Assembly (NCBI GenBank): GCA_032718475.1
Contig: JAUCBJ010007597.1
Coordinates: forward strand, 67,501 to 131,500
Direction of reading: 5' to 3'
Length of the DNA stretch: 64,000 nucleotides
Source of the DNA: Nemertoderma westbladi
Lineage: Eukaryota > Xenacoelomorpha > Nemertodermatida > Nemertodermatidae
Under the pieces are notes generated by a model. That model worked only from the letters and a program-made list of their open reading frames with translations. It was not told where the DNA came from and searched no databases. A program made the position numbers and the translations under genes. Shown here piece by piece: positions 1-9,239 of this stretch; position 1 is the stretch's first letter, and every line of letters starts with the position of its first letter.

Positions 1-1164
1 CCGGGAGGCGGGGGAGAGTTAGTAGGACAGAGGGGGGGGTGGGAGTCCGTCGCAACCGATAAGTCTGCTACATCCTCCGCAAAAGAAAGAAGGGTGCGGG
101 AGATAAATCTGGCGTATGATTTAGAAAGGGCGGCGGCAAAGCAGAAAAGCTTAGAGCGGCAACTGAGGGATAAAACCGCCGTCTTAAAGGTGTTAAGAGA
201 GTTGGAGTTAAGAGAGTATAGAAAGAGAGTCGAGGAGTGTAAGAGAGTCGAGGAGTGTGTAGAGCGGAAGATGAGAGTAGGGGACGAGCCGGCGACGTGG
301 CTTGAGATAATTGCGAGAGTTGAGTCGGGCGAGCAGAATATGCGAAAGAGAAAGATAGAGGGTAAGCGTGAGCGGGATGATTTGCGTGCCCGGCTAGGGA
401 GGCTTGCGCAATATCAAGCCAAACTAGAGCAGCGCCGACTAGAACTGGCGCGGTTGGAAATATCAGAGAGGGAGCCCCCACTTACAAGCACCGAGCGAGA
501 GAACCAGAACTGGTGTAGCCGTACGGGCGAGGGGGGTAGTAGTAGTACGTTAGGAAATGTTAATATTAATAGTACCGTAGTAGATAACCCTAATCCCTTT
601 ATTGCAGCAAATAATATTTTACCTGGTAGTAATAATTCTAATTTAAATAATTCAAATCTCGTTTCAAATTCTAATAATTTAATTGATTTAACAAATAATA
701 TTGGGAATGGTGCTATTAATATGAGCGTGTCGGACGTACATAACCCGGCAGACGGTGGCCTGGTAGGCCACGTAGTTAGTAGGCAGGAGGTGGCAGGGTT
801 GAGCCAACCCGACGGCGGCCTGGTAGGCCACGTAGTTGGTAGGCAGGGGGTAGCGGGGTTGAGCCAACCCGAAGTGGGCCTGGTGGGCCACGCAGTAGTA
901 GAGAGAGAGGCGGGGGTGAATAGACCCAGCCGTAGTGGAGACAGTGCGTCGACTAGAGAGGGGTGTAGAGTCGAAGTAAGAGATATTGAAGTTAGATGTG
1001 ACGGGTGGGGGGGGGCTACGGGCGCCCCACCACATAAGATTAGTGGCGAGAGAGGGGGGGCAGAGAATGCCCCACAAGACGGGTATAGAGGTGTAGTGAG
1101 AAGTAGTGAAGTTAGAAGTGGCGGGTGGGGGGGGGGCTACGGACACCTCACCGCGAGAAGTTAG
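1..1164 (+). CDS. gag-like protein, coiled-coil part (partial, copy A)
   Basis: The frame is open from base 1. The first ATG-like start is internal (about 94), and the sister copy at 44752-46533 aligns through position 1, so the N-terminus lies outside the window. Residues encoded by about 94-480 are rich in Glu, Arg, Lys and Leu and should form a coiled coil. Then comes an Asn/Ser-rich stretch (540-720), and three 66-bp direct repeats (about 745-900) with the core GGLVGH. The frame stops at 1162-1164 just after a run of ten G (1127-1136). The same Gly-rich module continues in frame 2 beyond the run, so this stop is a frame change and not the true end. Known: BEL/Pao gag precursors assemble the retroelement particle. 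Function here is inferred. Confidence 0.6.
   Translation, partial: PGGGGELVGQRGGWESVATDKSATSSAKERRVREINLAYDLERAAAKQKSLERQLRDKTAVLKVLRELELREYRKRVEECKRVEECVERKMRVGDEPATWLEIIARVESGEQNMRKRKIEGKRERDDLRARLGRLAQYQAKLEQRRLELARLEISEREPPLTSTERENQNWCSRTGEGGSSSTLGNVNINSTVVDNPNPFIAANNILPGSNNSNLNNSNLVSNSNNLIDLTNNIGNGAINMSVSDVHNPADGGLVGHVVSRQEVAGLSQPDGGLVGHVVGRQGVAGLSQPEVGLVGHAVVEREAGVNRPSRSGDSASTREGCRVEVRDIEVRCDGWGGATGAPPHKISGERGGAENAPQDGYRGVVRSSEVRSGGWGGGYGHLTARS
745..905 (+). repeat. 66-bp tandem repeat inside gag, about 2.3 units
   Basis: Units beginning near 752, 818 and 884 share the words CCTGGTAGGCCACG and GGGTTGAGCCAACCC. Each unit keeps the reading frame and encodes a Gly-Leu-Val-Gly-His module. 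Confidence 0.8.
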
Positions 1165-2041
1165 TAGAGAGAGAGGGGGGGCAGAGAGTGTCCCACAGCC
1201 GTCGGCGGATAATGCGCGGGCCGAATCAGGTAAACCGCAACACCCGGCGACGGAGAGTAATAGGGGGATTGCGAGTACCCCCAGCGGCGTGCGATCGAGC
1301 AGAGAGAGGCAGGTTGACGTCGCGAGAGGGCAGGCGAAGCGTCGAGCCCGACCAGAAGAGAGAAGAAGAACAGTGGAGTTTAACCGGGAGGTCGACGAGA
1401 GATCTCACGAGCCGGAATACTACACAGAAAAGAGAAGAAGAGAAGATAGTAGAAGAAGTGTCGCCACGAACGATAGCAGTGCGAGGACGGATAACGGACC
1501 GTCGACAGTAGAAATGGAGTCAGGGAGCCAGTGGGGTCGAACTTCGGGAGATTGCCGTCGCCCCGGAGAAACGCACCGCACACCAAGAGAGGGGTACAGG
1601 AGGTACCAATACGAAGACGAGAGCAGGATAGGGGATCGAAGGGAAACTTCCCGACGTGATATAGCTGCCGATCGAGAGTACGGTAGTCGCGGGGAGATTC
1701 GAGATTCGCGAAGAATAAACTTCGGTTCGGAAGGGCACATGCAGACTGCAGGACATACTGTAGGCCTTACTGCACATACTATTATAGGCCATGCTGGGAG
1801 AGATAGAGTAGGCGATAGGGTAGCGCGAACGACGGGATTAAACCCGGAAGTCGCGGAGTACATACCGGTAGGTAGGCGAGAGGTAGGTAGGCCTATATCG
1901 GTACAGCAGCATGACTATAATACACAGGGACATAACATATATCCAGGGGAGGGGGGAGTTATTGGAGATAGACGTATGGGCCCCAATGTATTAACATCAA
2001 CCCCAGTACCAAACATACCGGCTGGGGGGGGGACAGGGTGA
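1106..2041 (+). CDS. gag-like protein, Arg-rich middle part (frame 2)
   Basis: This frame takes over from the first gag segment after the ten-G run at 1127-1136. Its first residues repeat the module seen just before the run, which argues that both frames belong to one ancestral ORF. The product is very basic and low in complexity (Arg, Glu, Ser), with no recognised domain. It ends at 2039-2041 right after a second G run (2024-2032), where frame 3 is already open from 1995. Homopolymer length change, assembly error or slippage could all explain the pattern. Treat it as part of one gag gene. Confidence 0.55.
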   Translation: MKLEVAGGGGATDTSPREVSRERGGAESVPQPSADNARAESGKPQHPATESNRGIASTPSGVRSSRERQVDVARGQAKRRARPEERRRTVEFNREVDERSHEPEYYTEKRRREDSRRSVATNDSSARTDNGPSTVEMESGSQWGRTSGDCRRPGETHRTPREGYRRYQYEDESRIGDRRETSRRDIAADREYGSRGEIRDSRRINFGSEGHMQTAGHTVGLTAHTIIGHAGRDRVGDRVARTTGLNPEVAEYIPVGRREVGRPISVQQHDYNTQGHNIYPGEGGVIGDRRMGPNVLTSTPVPNIPAGGGTG

Positions 2042-2891
2042 CATTCCCCCATCACAATATCGACAATATACCCCGATAGGAGCAAGAATATCGAACTCCC
2101 TGGACGAGAGCAGGTCGTGCGGACAGTCACCACCACACGCGGCCATACAGGGGACTGCTAGTCCACAGTTAGCTGGTAGCAGGGCCACACCGTGGCAGGG
2201 ACAGAAAGAAAATAACACCGTAAATAAAAACAATCCCAATATACCCAGTAGGCCGAGTCTAGACAACCAAAACATTAAATCGGTACATATAAACCTAAGC
2301 GCGATACGTGAAGGACTATACAGGAAACGCTATAATCCAGGATTCCAATGTCAATTACATCGGGACGGAACCCATAAGACCAGGAGTTGCAAGTATTGGC
2401 AAGCGTTGCCCAAACGAGATCGTGCAGCCTACACAGACGCAAACGGACTATGTCATCGATGTGTGGTAAAAGGACACAGATCTGGAGAGTGTTGGAAAGG
2501 GAGAGGATGTGAAAGGACTAGACCAGGGGCAGAGAAGCCCATGAGCAAACATAAGGGAGTCGGGAAAGTAGAAGGAGGCGTGTTGCATACACACGCAGGA
2601 CGGACACAGTGCGAGGGGGCATTGCACGGGCATACACCGCGTATACCGAGGGACGAGCGGGGGTCGTCGAGGGCCTTAATGCCAGCGCACATACGAAGGG
2701 GGAGGCCAGCAAAGGTAGCACCGAAGAGAGTGTGGCGAAGAGTTAGAGGACGTATAGGAGGGCAGCAGGAGAGTGCCTACCGGAAGAAGGGGCACGTGAG
2801 AGTTTTTAGTCGTCCAAAGTTTTGGACTGAGGGGGGTGGGAATGAGGGCGAGACGCCCTTCCCACGCACAAAATATAAAATAATTATTTAA
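1995..2891 (+). CDS. gag-like nucleocapsid part with two zinc clusters (frame 3)
   Basis: Frame 3 is open from 1995 to the stop at 2889-2891. It carries a first Cys/His cluster (about 2349-2390: Cys-x2-His then His-x4-Cys) followed by a Trp/Leu/Arg linker. A canonical CCHC knuckle follows at about 2448-2490 (Cys-x2-Cys-x4-His-x4-Cys). This paired arrangement is typical of BEL/Pao gag C-termini, which bind RNA. After the knuckle the protein is Arg/Lys/Gly-rich and simply ends. No pol follows. The segment at 2805-2860 (PKFWTEGGG) may be a leftover pol tail joined by deletion, which is inference. There is no in-frame ATG near 1995, so it is probably read as a continuation of the upstream frames. 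Confidence 0.6.
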   Translation, partial: HQPQYQTYRLGGGQGDIPPSQYRQYTPIGARISNSLDESRSCGQSPPHAAIQGTASPQLAGSRATPWQGQKENNTVNKNNPNIPSRPSLDNQNIKSVHINLSAIREGLYRKRYNPGFQCQLHRDGTHKTRSCKYWQALPKRDRAAYTDANGLCHRCVVKGHRSGECWKGRGCERTRPGAEKPMSKHKGVGKVEGGVLHTHAGRTQCEGALHGHTPRIPRDERGSSRALMPAHIRRGRPAKVAPKRVWRRVRGRIGGQQESAYRKKGHVRVFSRPKFWTEGGGNEGETPFPRTKYKIII

Positions 2892-2929
2892 TTAAAATAA
2901 GAAAATAATTAAATAATAGAGTAGGTAGA

Positions 2930-3385
2930 AGTTAGGTAGTAAGAGTTAGTTAGTTAGTTAGTTAGTTAAAGGGTGGTACGTAGTACCGTTAGTAGAAGAG
3001 TTAGTAGGAGGGTACGTGTAGTACCGTTAGTAGAAGAGTTAGTAGAACGGTACGTGTAGTACCGTTAGTAGAAGAGTTAGTAGGAGGGTACGTGTAGTAC
3101 CGTTAGTAGAAGAGAGTTAGAGGGTACGTAAGTACCGCTAGTTGGTAGAGTTAGAGGGTACGTAAGTACCGCTAGGTAGTTAGAGTTAGAGGGTACGTAA
3201 GTACCGCTAGTTAGAGTAAGAGTTAGAGGGTACGTAGTACCGTTAGAGAGTAGGAGTTAAGGGGTACGTAGTACCGTTAGAGAGTTAGTAAGAGTAAGAG
3301 GGTACGTAGTACCGCTAGCTAGTAGAGAGAGCTAGGAGTAGTAAGAGGGTACGTAGTACCGCTAGTTAGGGGTGTTAGTAGTAGC
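2930..3385 (+). repeat. tandem array with GGTACGTAGTACC hairpin core
   Basis: About ten copies of a roughly 30-50 bp unit. Each has the near-perfect palindrome GGTACGTAGTACC or GGTACGTAAGTACC embedded in GTTAG/AGTTAG-rich spacer. The array lies in the untranslated 3' half of element copy A. Confidence 0.8.
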
Positions 3386-3504
3386 AGTAGAGGGTTGTGG
3401 GCACCGTAAGCGCCACGTAGTTAGAGTTAGTAGGGAATGCGTTGAACTTAGTGGGGCACGGGCGTGATGACGTGTTTTATGTAAGAGCAGGGTATGTTAA
3501 TTAG

Positions 3505-3690
3505 GGTGGGTGCCGGGCACAAGAGGTGCCGGGCACAAAAAGAGTTAGTAGTAGAGTTAGTTGAGTTAGTAGTAGAGTTAGTTGAGTTAGTAGAGAGTTA
3601 GTAGAGTTAGTAGAGTTAGAAGGTGCCGGGCACAAGAGGTGCCGGGCACAAAAAGAGTTAGTAGTGTTAGAAGAGAGTTAGTAGAGTCAG
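3505..3690 (+). repeat. repeat block with GTGCCGGGCAC palindromes
   Basis: Two blocks (about 3508-3540 and 3622-3653) each hold a pair of GTGCCGGGCAC palindromes. Between them are AGTTAGTAG repeats. Confidence 0.75.
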
Positions 3691-3774
3691 TAGTAGTTCA
3701 CATAATTAACGTACCCACTCTGCCGGCACTCAGAGCGTCACGTGTAGGCGATGAGACGTAAAGGGGGAGTAGAG

Positions 3775-4125
3775 GAGTGGTAGAGACGGGCACATAGGGT
3801 GCCAGGTAGTAGAGTTAGAGATAGAGTAGAATAGTAGAGACGGGCACATAGGGTGCCAGGTAGTAGAGTTAGAGAGATAGAGTAGAGTGGTAGAGACGGG
3901 CACATAGGGTGCCAGGTAGTAGAGTTAGAGAGATAGAGTAGAGTAGTAGAGAGGGCACATAGGGTGCCAGGTAGTAGAGTTAGAGAGGTAGTAGTGTAGT
4001 AGAGAGGGCACATAGGGTGCCAGGTAGTAGAATAGAGTAGAGAGGGCACATAGGGTGCCAGGTAGTAGAGCTAGAGAGGTAGTTGAGTAGTAGAAGGGCA
4101 CATAGGGTGCCAGATAGTAGAGTGG
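3775..4125 (+). repeat. tandem array with GGGCACATAGGGTGCC hairpin core
   Basis: Seven copies of a 45-57 bp unit, each holding GGGCACATAGGGTGCC (stem GGCAC/GTGCC, loop ATAGG) plus GTAGTAGAGTTAGAG spacer. A separate word, GGGCACCG.AAGCGCCACG, flanks the arrays at about 3399 and 4129. Confidence 0.85.
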
Positions 4126-4760
4126 TTGTGGGCACCGCAAGCGCCACGTAGTTAGAAGAGTGGAGTAGAGTTAGCAGAGCTAGTGGAGTAGAGTTAGTAG
4201 AGCTAGTTAGCAGAGTTGGTAGACTCGGAGGAGTCAACTAGAGTTAGTAGAAGTAGAAAGTTAGTAGGAGTTAGTTAGACTTAGTAGAGAGTTAGAGTCA
4301 GTAGAAAGTTAGAAGCTCTCAGTTAGAGCTAGAAGTAGTAAGAGTTAGTAGTTAGCAGAGTTAGTTAGATAGTTAGAGTTAGTAAGCAGTAGGTAGATAG
4401 TATGATAGCACAGGGGTAGCATTAGAGATTAAAGCCTTAGGGAGTGACAGAGAGTAGAGAGTAATAGTGCGGAGTGCGAAGAGAGCGTGGGCGCAATTCA
4501 AGTGTGGGGGAGGAGAAGTGAGAGGAAGAGTGTGGGATGAGGAGGTCCGGGGGTATGCGAGAGTTGGAGTAGAATGGTGAGAGTGTTGGGGAAACAAAAA
4601 TTGTGTGAGAGAAGCGCACGATCGGCCCGACACGAGACGCCAGAGGGTAGTGACATCATACCCATAGGGAGCGGCCTGGAAAGCCGACTCCGAAAAAATA
4701 GACCCACCCCACACCCGATAATAGATCGGGATCCAGCGGAATTGTAGCGCACTTGAGTTG
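4126..4760 (+). other. non-coding 3' region of copy A
   Basis: GTTAG/AGTTAG-rich up to about 4400, then unique sequence up to the PPT hairpin. No coding frame supported. The minus-strand frames here are shadows of low-complexity sequence. Confidence 0.6.
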
Positions 4761-4761
4761 G

Positions 4762-4799
4762 ATGCTATCTTCTCACCGGGAAGATAGCATGGGGGGGAG
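4762..4799 (+). promoter_or_regulatory. hairpin plus polypurine tract before the 3' LTR
   Basis: A perfect 11-bp stem (4762-4772 with 4780-4790, loop of seven bases) touches the tract GGGGGGGAG at 4791-4799. The LTR starts with TG at 4800. Known: a polypurine tract primes plus-strand DNA synthesis in LTR elements. A role for the hairpin is inference. Confidence 0.75.
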
Positions 4800-5365
4800 T
4801 GTTACCTTATCCAATTCCGCTAACACAAACCCATAGAGTGAGCCATAAAGCGATATTGGGAGCACGAGGTTGATTACCAATCAACCTCGTGTCAGCCCAG
4901 TAAACGGGGACAATAGGCCCCAAAGGAGACACACACAATAAGGGTCAGGGGTTACTCCCCTGACAAGAGAGAGAATAGCTGGGGTGAACGGGAAACACAC
5001 CAGGGAAGGTGAAGGGGCGAGAAGTGGGATATTAGCCAATGGGGGGGCAAGGCATCGATTAGGTAGTAATATGGCCAACCGTGCAGTATATTACCTGTTG
5101 GTGCTCCCCTATTCAGTCAGTTATCTCAGTCGGTCAGTACAGTCAGGTAGTACGGTGACAGTTAGGACCGTCACCGCCGTCATCACATTACCGGTACCAG
5201 TGCAGCAGTATTCAGTGCTATCTGCTATTGTACCTATACGCTATATGTTATCTCAATTTATATCCTTAACAACAACGTCAGAACAACAACTCTTTTCATC
5301 CACACGGCGGGGACGCGTACTTAACCAATACCGGATAAACCGGGATCCTCTCGGATCCCGTCACA
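4800..5365 (+). repeat. 3' LTR of BEL/Pao-like copy A
   Basis: The boundaries TG...CA were set by comparison with the copy at 46586-47167: both begin TGTTA and end in GGATCC...GTCACA. It contains a perfect 13-bp inverted repeat (4863-4875 with 4879-4891). Its last 90 bases hold the shared CGGCGGGGACGCG segment and a GGATCC-N5-GGATCC pair. The base after the LTR begins TTATT, the expected place for a 5-bp TSD, in the middle of a repeat seen again at 6281. Confidence 0.8.
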
Positions 5366-5749
5366 TTATTATTATAAAGAACGTCCTAGCCTGCGTTTAA
5401 GAAATATATTTAAATACAAAACAGGACGAACGCAAAGAGGCTTATAATGAATACGAGTACTGCGTTTATTATATTCCTATAAACCACCTGGCTTTGCATA
5501 TTGAACGTGCGATTGGAAATAAGTTCGTGCTACCCTTCCGTGGGTGGTAGATGTCGCGGTTATGTATTGGTGGTTGGGAAGGGTGGGGGGGGGGGGGTTA
5601 AAAGGGGTGAACACGTACTGTCCCGCTTTCTTTGATTGATTGGTGGTGTGGGTAAATTTCTCAAAACCTGATTTTGTGATACAGTCGCTCAATTTTAATT
5701 TGTATCTCATAACTGGGCCTCGTGCTGCGCGAAGGCCCCACGAACGTGT
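5366..5749 (+). repeat. dispersed direct repeat R1, copy 1
   Basis: Nearly identical to 6281-6676: TATAAAGAACGTCCTAGCC at the start, a poly-G run (about 5585-5597), and the end word CTCGTGCTGCGCGAAGGCC. The LTR of copy A is joined to its left edge. No protein supported. Confidence 0.85.
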
Positions 5750-6126
5750 TGTATTGCTATCTCAGGTGAATGACAGATATCATAACATAAAATATACTAT
5801 CCATGGCATGGCTGTTGTGTAGGCTTCTGAAATAGTTTATTCCACAATGTATATGTCTGGTTATTTTTTAATTGAATTTTTGCAAAGTAGTAAAATTAAT
5901 GTTCTTAAAAATAATATTATTATTTTATATGTAACCTAGGAAATTAGCTACATTTTTTCGCTGCAGCTTTAAGAGTGTACATTAATTTAATATTATTTCA
6001 ATACCCATATTACTACATCGGCATAAGATGCGTTGGCGTTGTATCACACATCTCCACATATCACACATATCCACATAGATGTATCAACAGTTACTCGCAC
6101 AGTTTCGAAACTTCGCATAGTTATAA

Positions 6127-6270
6127 CTGTATAAAGATCGTCAGTCTGCGTTTAGGAAAAATATTTTATAACAAAACAGGACAAGCGACGAGCGCAACGA
6201 GGCATATAATGAAGACGAGTACTGCGTTGACTAAATTATTATATAAACCACCTGGCTTCACATATTGATC
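6127..6270 (+). repeat. diverged partial copy of R1
   Basis: Shares TATAAAG, TCTGCGTTTA, AAACAGGAC, the ATAATGAA.ACGAGTACTGCG word and ATAAACCACCTGGCTT with the two full copies, but with many differences. It lies between them. Confidence 0.7.
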
Positions 6271-6280
6271 GCATCCCTAG

Positions 6281-6676
6281 TTATTATTATTATAAAGAAC
6301 GTCCTAGCCTGCGTTTAAGAAATATATTTAAATACAAAACAGGACGAACGCAACGAGGCTTATAATGAATACGAGTACTGCGTTTATTATATTCCTATAA
6401 ACCACCTGGCTTTGCATATTGAACGTGCGATTGGAAATAAGTTCGTGCTACCCTTCCGTGGGTGGTAGATGTCGCGGTTATGTATTGGTGGTTGGGAAGG
6501 GTGGGGGGGGGGGGGGGGGGATTAAAAGGGGTGAACACGTACTGTCCCCCTTTCTTTGATTGATTGGTGGTGTGGGTAAATTTCTCAAAACCTGATTTTG
6601 TGATACAGTCGCTCAATTTTAATTTGTATCTCATAACTGGGCCTCGTGCTGCGCGAAGGCCCCACGAACGTGTTTT
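6281..6676 (+). repeat. dispersed direct repeat R1, copy 2
   Basis: Same order of words as 5366-5749 with a longer poly-G run (about 6502-6520). It ends at the CTCGTGCTGCGCG block. Unique AT-rich sequence with TAGGCCTA words follows to about 6970. Confidence 0.85.
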
Positions 6677-6971
6677 TAGGGTAATCTAGGCCTAGGCTCA
6701 TACTGGTACAGGTTGTACAGGCCTACAAAAGTAGTATAGTATAGTGTAGGCCAACAAAAACAAAATGTAACTACTGAACTATGAGTATGACTATTATTGA
6801 CTACAGACTACTGGTCTGCTGGCAGCTGGTACTATTAGATTAGGCTAATGCCCCATAATGCAGTAATGTATTAAATTATTGTAATGTATTATGTATTCAA
6901 ATTCAAGTTACCATATACTGATATACCATTCTCAGTCAGTCAGTTGTGTAATGAAGTACCGGTACTGGTAG

Positions 6972-7843
6972 AGTAGTAGGTACACTGCACCACTACTGCA
7001 CTATCCCATTTCTAAGTTAAATAGTAACCGTGTAATTCCATTTCGAACAATTCATTTCTGGAGTGATGGCTGTACTGCGCAGTTTAGATCACAGTATGCC
7101 TTTCATTTGTTCGAAACAAACTACTGTACTTAATGGCGGATGAGAAGTTTTTGAACTTTGGAGAAGCGCATCACTTCAAGGGACCGCATGATGGTGTGGG
7201 CGGTCTAGTGAAGCGAGCTGTTTACCGTCGAGTGGTCAGTGATTTAGTTGTAATCGATAGTGCCAAACATTTTGCAAATTTTGCATCTAACTTAGAGAGC
7301 CTGAACATCGAAATAGAGTATATTGATCGGGAAGCCGTCCGGGAGTTTCAGGAGAAGGTCGATTTCTCGTCTTTTCTTGTATTGAAAGTACATCAGGTTG
7401 TTTTCGCACCAAGTGAGATTAAGTTTTATCAGTTTAGCCACTATAACAACTCTGTTGTTGCTGTTGGTGGTAATAATGAGAAACCGATCGCCATCAAATC
7501 GATTTTAGTTAATGGTGAGGTGGATGTTAACTATATTGATGATAATGAATGTAATGAAACTGTGGTCGAATTTGATGAAACTGTTATTTGGAGTCCTGAG
7601 ATTCCAAACGTTCTGAGATATCCTTTCCTGAAGGAAATTGTTCCAGGAAGATTTGCTTTGGTCGAATTTCAGACGGATGAGGGCCGAAAATTCTATTGTG
7701 TTGGCAATATTGTATCTGCAGAGGATAAAGTAGATTCTCAGGACTTCACCTTGCGATTTCTGCGAAAACATATCACATTTCATGGGGAAATTGGTTTCAC
7801 TTACCCAGCCGTTCCGGATGAGTATACTGTGAATTACAAATAA
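6972..7843 (+). pseudogene. transposase-like C-terminal region, frame-broken
   Basis: Two frames that look like one protein. Frame 3 is open 6972-7130 and carries FWSDGCTAQFRSQYAF. It stops at TAA 7131-7133, which overlaps the ATG (TAATG) of a 236-codon frame, 7133-7843. That frame starts with an Asn-Phe-Gly-Glu-Ala-His-His segment and the motif GPHDGVGGLVKRAV. The pairing of an SDG..QFRS block with a DG(I/V)GG..KR block is familiar to me from transposon-like proteins of many invertebrates. I cannot name the superfamily with certainty. The residues after 200 are unremarkable. The frame change sits between the blocks, so either the gene is dead or 7133 is a new start. The long open second frame suggests recent decay or reuse. 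Confidence 0.55.
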
Positions 7844-7849
7844 ATTTCA

Positions 7850-9060
7850 GGTCTACTACCTACTCCGCCTCCTTCACAACGAGGTGTGTACAAATTTGAC
7901 GTCAACTTCTCTGATTTTAATTAATTTTATTTAATTAATTTAAATAAATTAATTAATTAATTAATTTAATTAATTTTGATTAAAATAGGCCTTCAGTTAG
8001 TGTTTTTTGTTAATATGTTTGCATCCAGTATTTGTTAAAAAAAGTACGTCGTGTTATTTAGTTATATTTCAGTTGGTAACAATTTAATAAAAGTAATATT
8101 TTTTTGATAATAACGAACCTATCCTATTATTATTTAATAATAACGAAACTGTCTATCAAATATCAAAATGTTGTTAGTCCGGCAAAAAAATAGAAATATG
8201 TCTAAAAAATTAAATTATATATTGGTTGCAGAATAATTGATTCAATCAATGAAGGTCAAACATAACTTGCTCTGTTAAACACTCGATACTATGAATGTTA
8301 TACTGTATCATTAAGACTAATGAATGTATTTAATTTGTTTCTTTCTTTTAGACTGTCGCTACAGTATAGTCCAGCGCTCTTCCATAGCCTATAGGATTAT
8401 TATGGTTTATTGTTAATAAACCATAAAGGCTTGCCTATATACTAACTGTAGAAGCCCAGTGTTAACCATATCAGTGATAACTTTACTACAGTAGTAATTA
8501 TTCAGGGTACATTTTGAGGAGCAGTTTCGTTTAAATGGCTTTCTAATAGTTGAATGGGTGTCTGAAGAAATATATCATTTTATACTACATTAATTTTGTT
8601 AATTTATCCATCATATGGCACGTAATTAGTGCTGTCCATCATTTGATATTGAGAAATTTTGAACTCCAAATATTATCCGTGCGTTACTTTCCGTGCGTTA
8701 CGGGAGCCACATTTAGTAAAATTGAAAGTTTTCCACTTTCTCTTTGACTTTGATCGTTAAAATTAATGGAGCAGTTAGATGGGTTATTGCTCTACCAGTA
8801 CACAATTTTTAAACCAGTTTAGTAGGGGAACTCGAATGATATTGAGATTACCATTTTGGTCTATTTTTTTTGTCAAAGTTCAATCCGTGCGTTACCGAAA
8901 CTAAATATTGAATTATTTCCATTAATATAATGTTAGGACTGAAAATAAAAATGAAAAATTAATTAGTTAGTGATATAGAATAATTTCATCAACTTGGTAA
9001 TACAAAAATATCAATTTAAGCGAACAAAAACGAACAAAGGAGCGTTCATATTCCGTGCGT
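7850..9060. other. AT-rich non-coding stretch
   Basis: Contains AT palindromes at about 7915-7980 and the repeated word TCCGTGCGTTAC (about 8678, 8692, 8885). I see no coding frame. Confidence 0.5.
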
Positions 9061-9075
9061 TACCAGAAATGACTT

Positions 9076-9231
9076 TTCAATAATGCCCTTAACAACCACG
9101 GAAATAAACTTCCGGGAAAGGCTGAGATATTACAACTGAAAGATAAATATCCTGAGCTAGGAAGCCGATCATGGCGGAACATAAAAGATTTCTGCCGTAA
9201 TAATCAACGAAACAAACTCAAATTTAACTGA
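9076..9231 (+). pseudogene. orphan C-terminal coding fragment (SRSWRNIKDFCRNN type)
   Basis: Open frame ending in TGA (9229-9231) with the motif PELGSRSWRNIKDFCRNNQ. A second scrap with SWRNMKDYCRNNHE ends in TAA at about 33196. Two independent copies keeping Trp-Arg-Asn-x-Lys-Asp-x-Cys-Arg-Asn-Asn support a real, transposon-spread protein tail. The start is unknown and the function is not recognised. Confidence 0.4.
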
Positions 9232-9239
9232 AATTGATT

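Larger units (their letters stand above)
1..5365 (+). mobile_element. BEL/Pao-like LTR element, copy A (5' end outside window)
   Basis: Seen: in order, a gag frame open from the left edge, zinc knuckles near 2349-2490, a stop at 2889-2891, 1.9 kb of non-coding tandem arrays, a G-rich polypurine tract (4791-4799) and an LTR from 4800 to 5365. The LTR has relatives at 46586-47167 and 54821-55283, and the gag has a relative at 44752-46533. No protease, reverse transcriptase, RNase H or integrase lies between gag and the LTR, so this copy looks non-autonomous. Assignment to BEL/Pao rests on two points: the spacing of the paired Cys/His clusters, and a scrap with a BEL/Pao RNase H signature fused behind the sister gag at 44.6 kb. 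The 5-base TSD cannot be tested because the 5' LTR is outside the window. Confidence 0.75.

Noticed and set aside
3738-4237. Minus-strand Ser/Leu/Thr/Pro-rich small proteins
   Set aside because: They are translations of the non-coding hairpin array in the retroelement.
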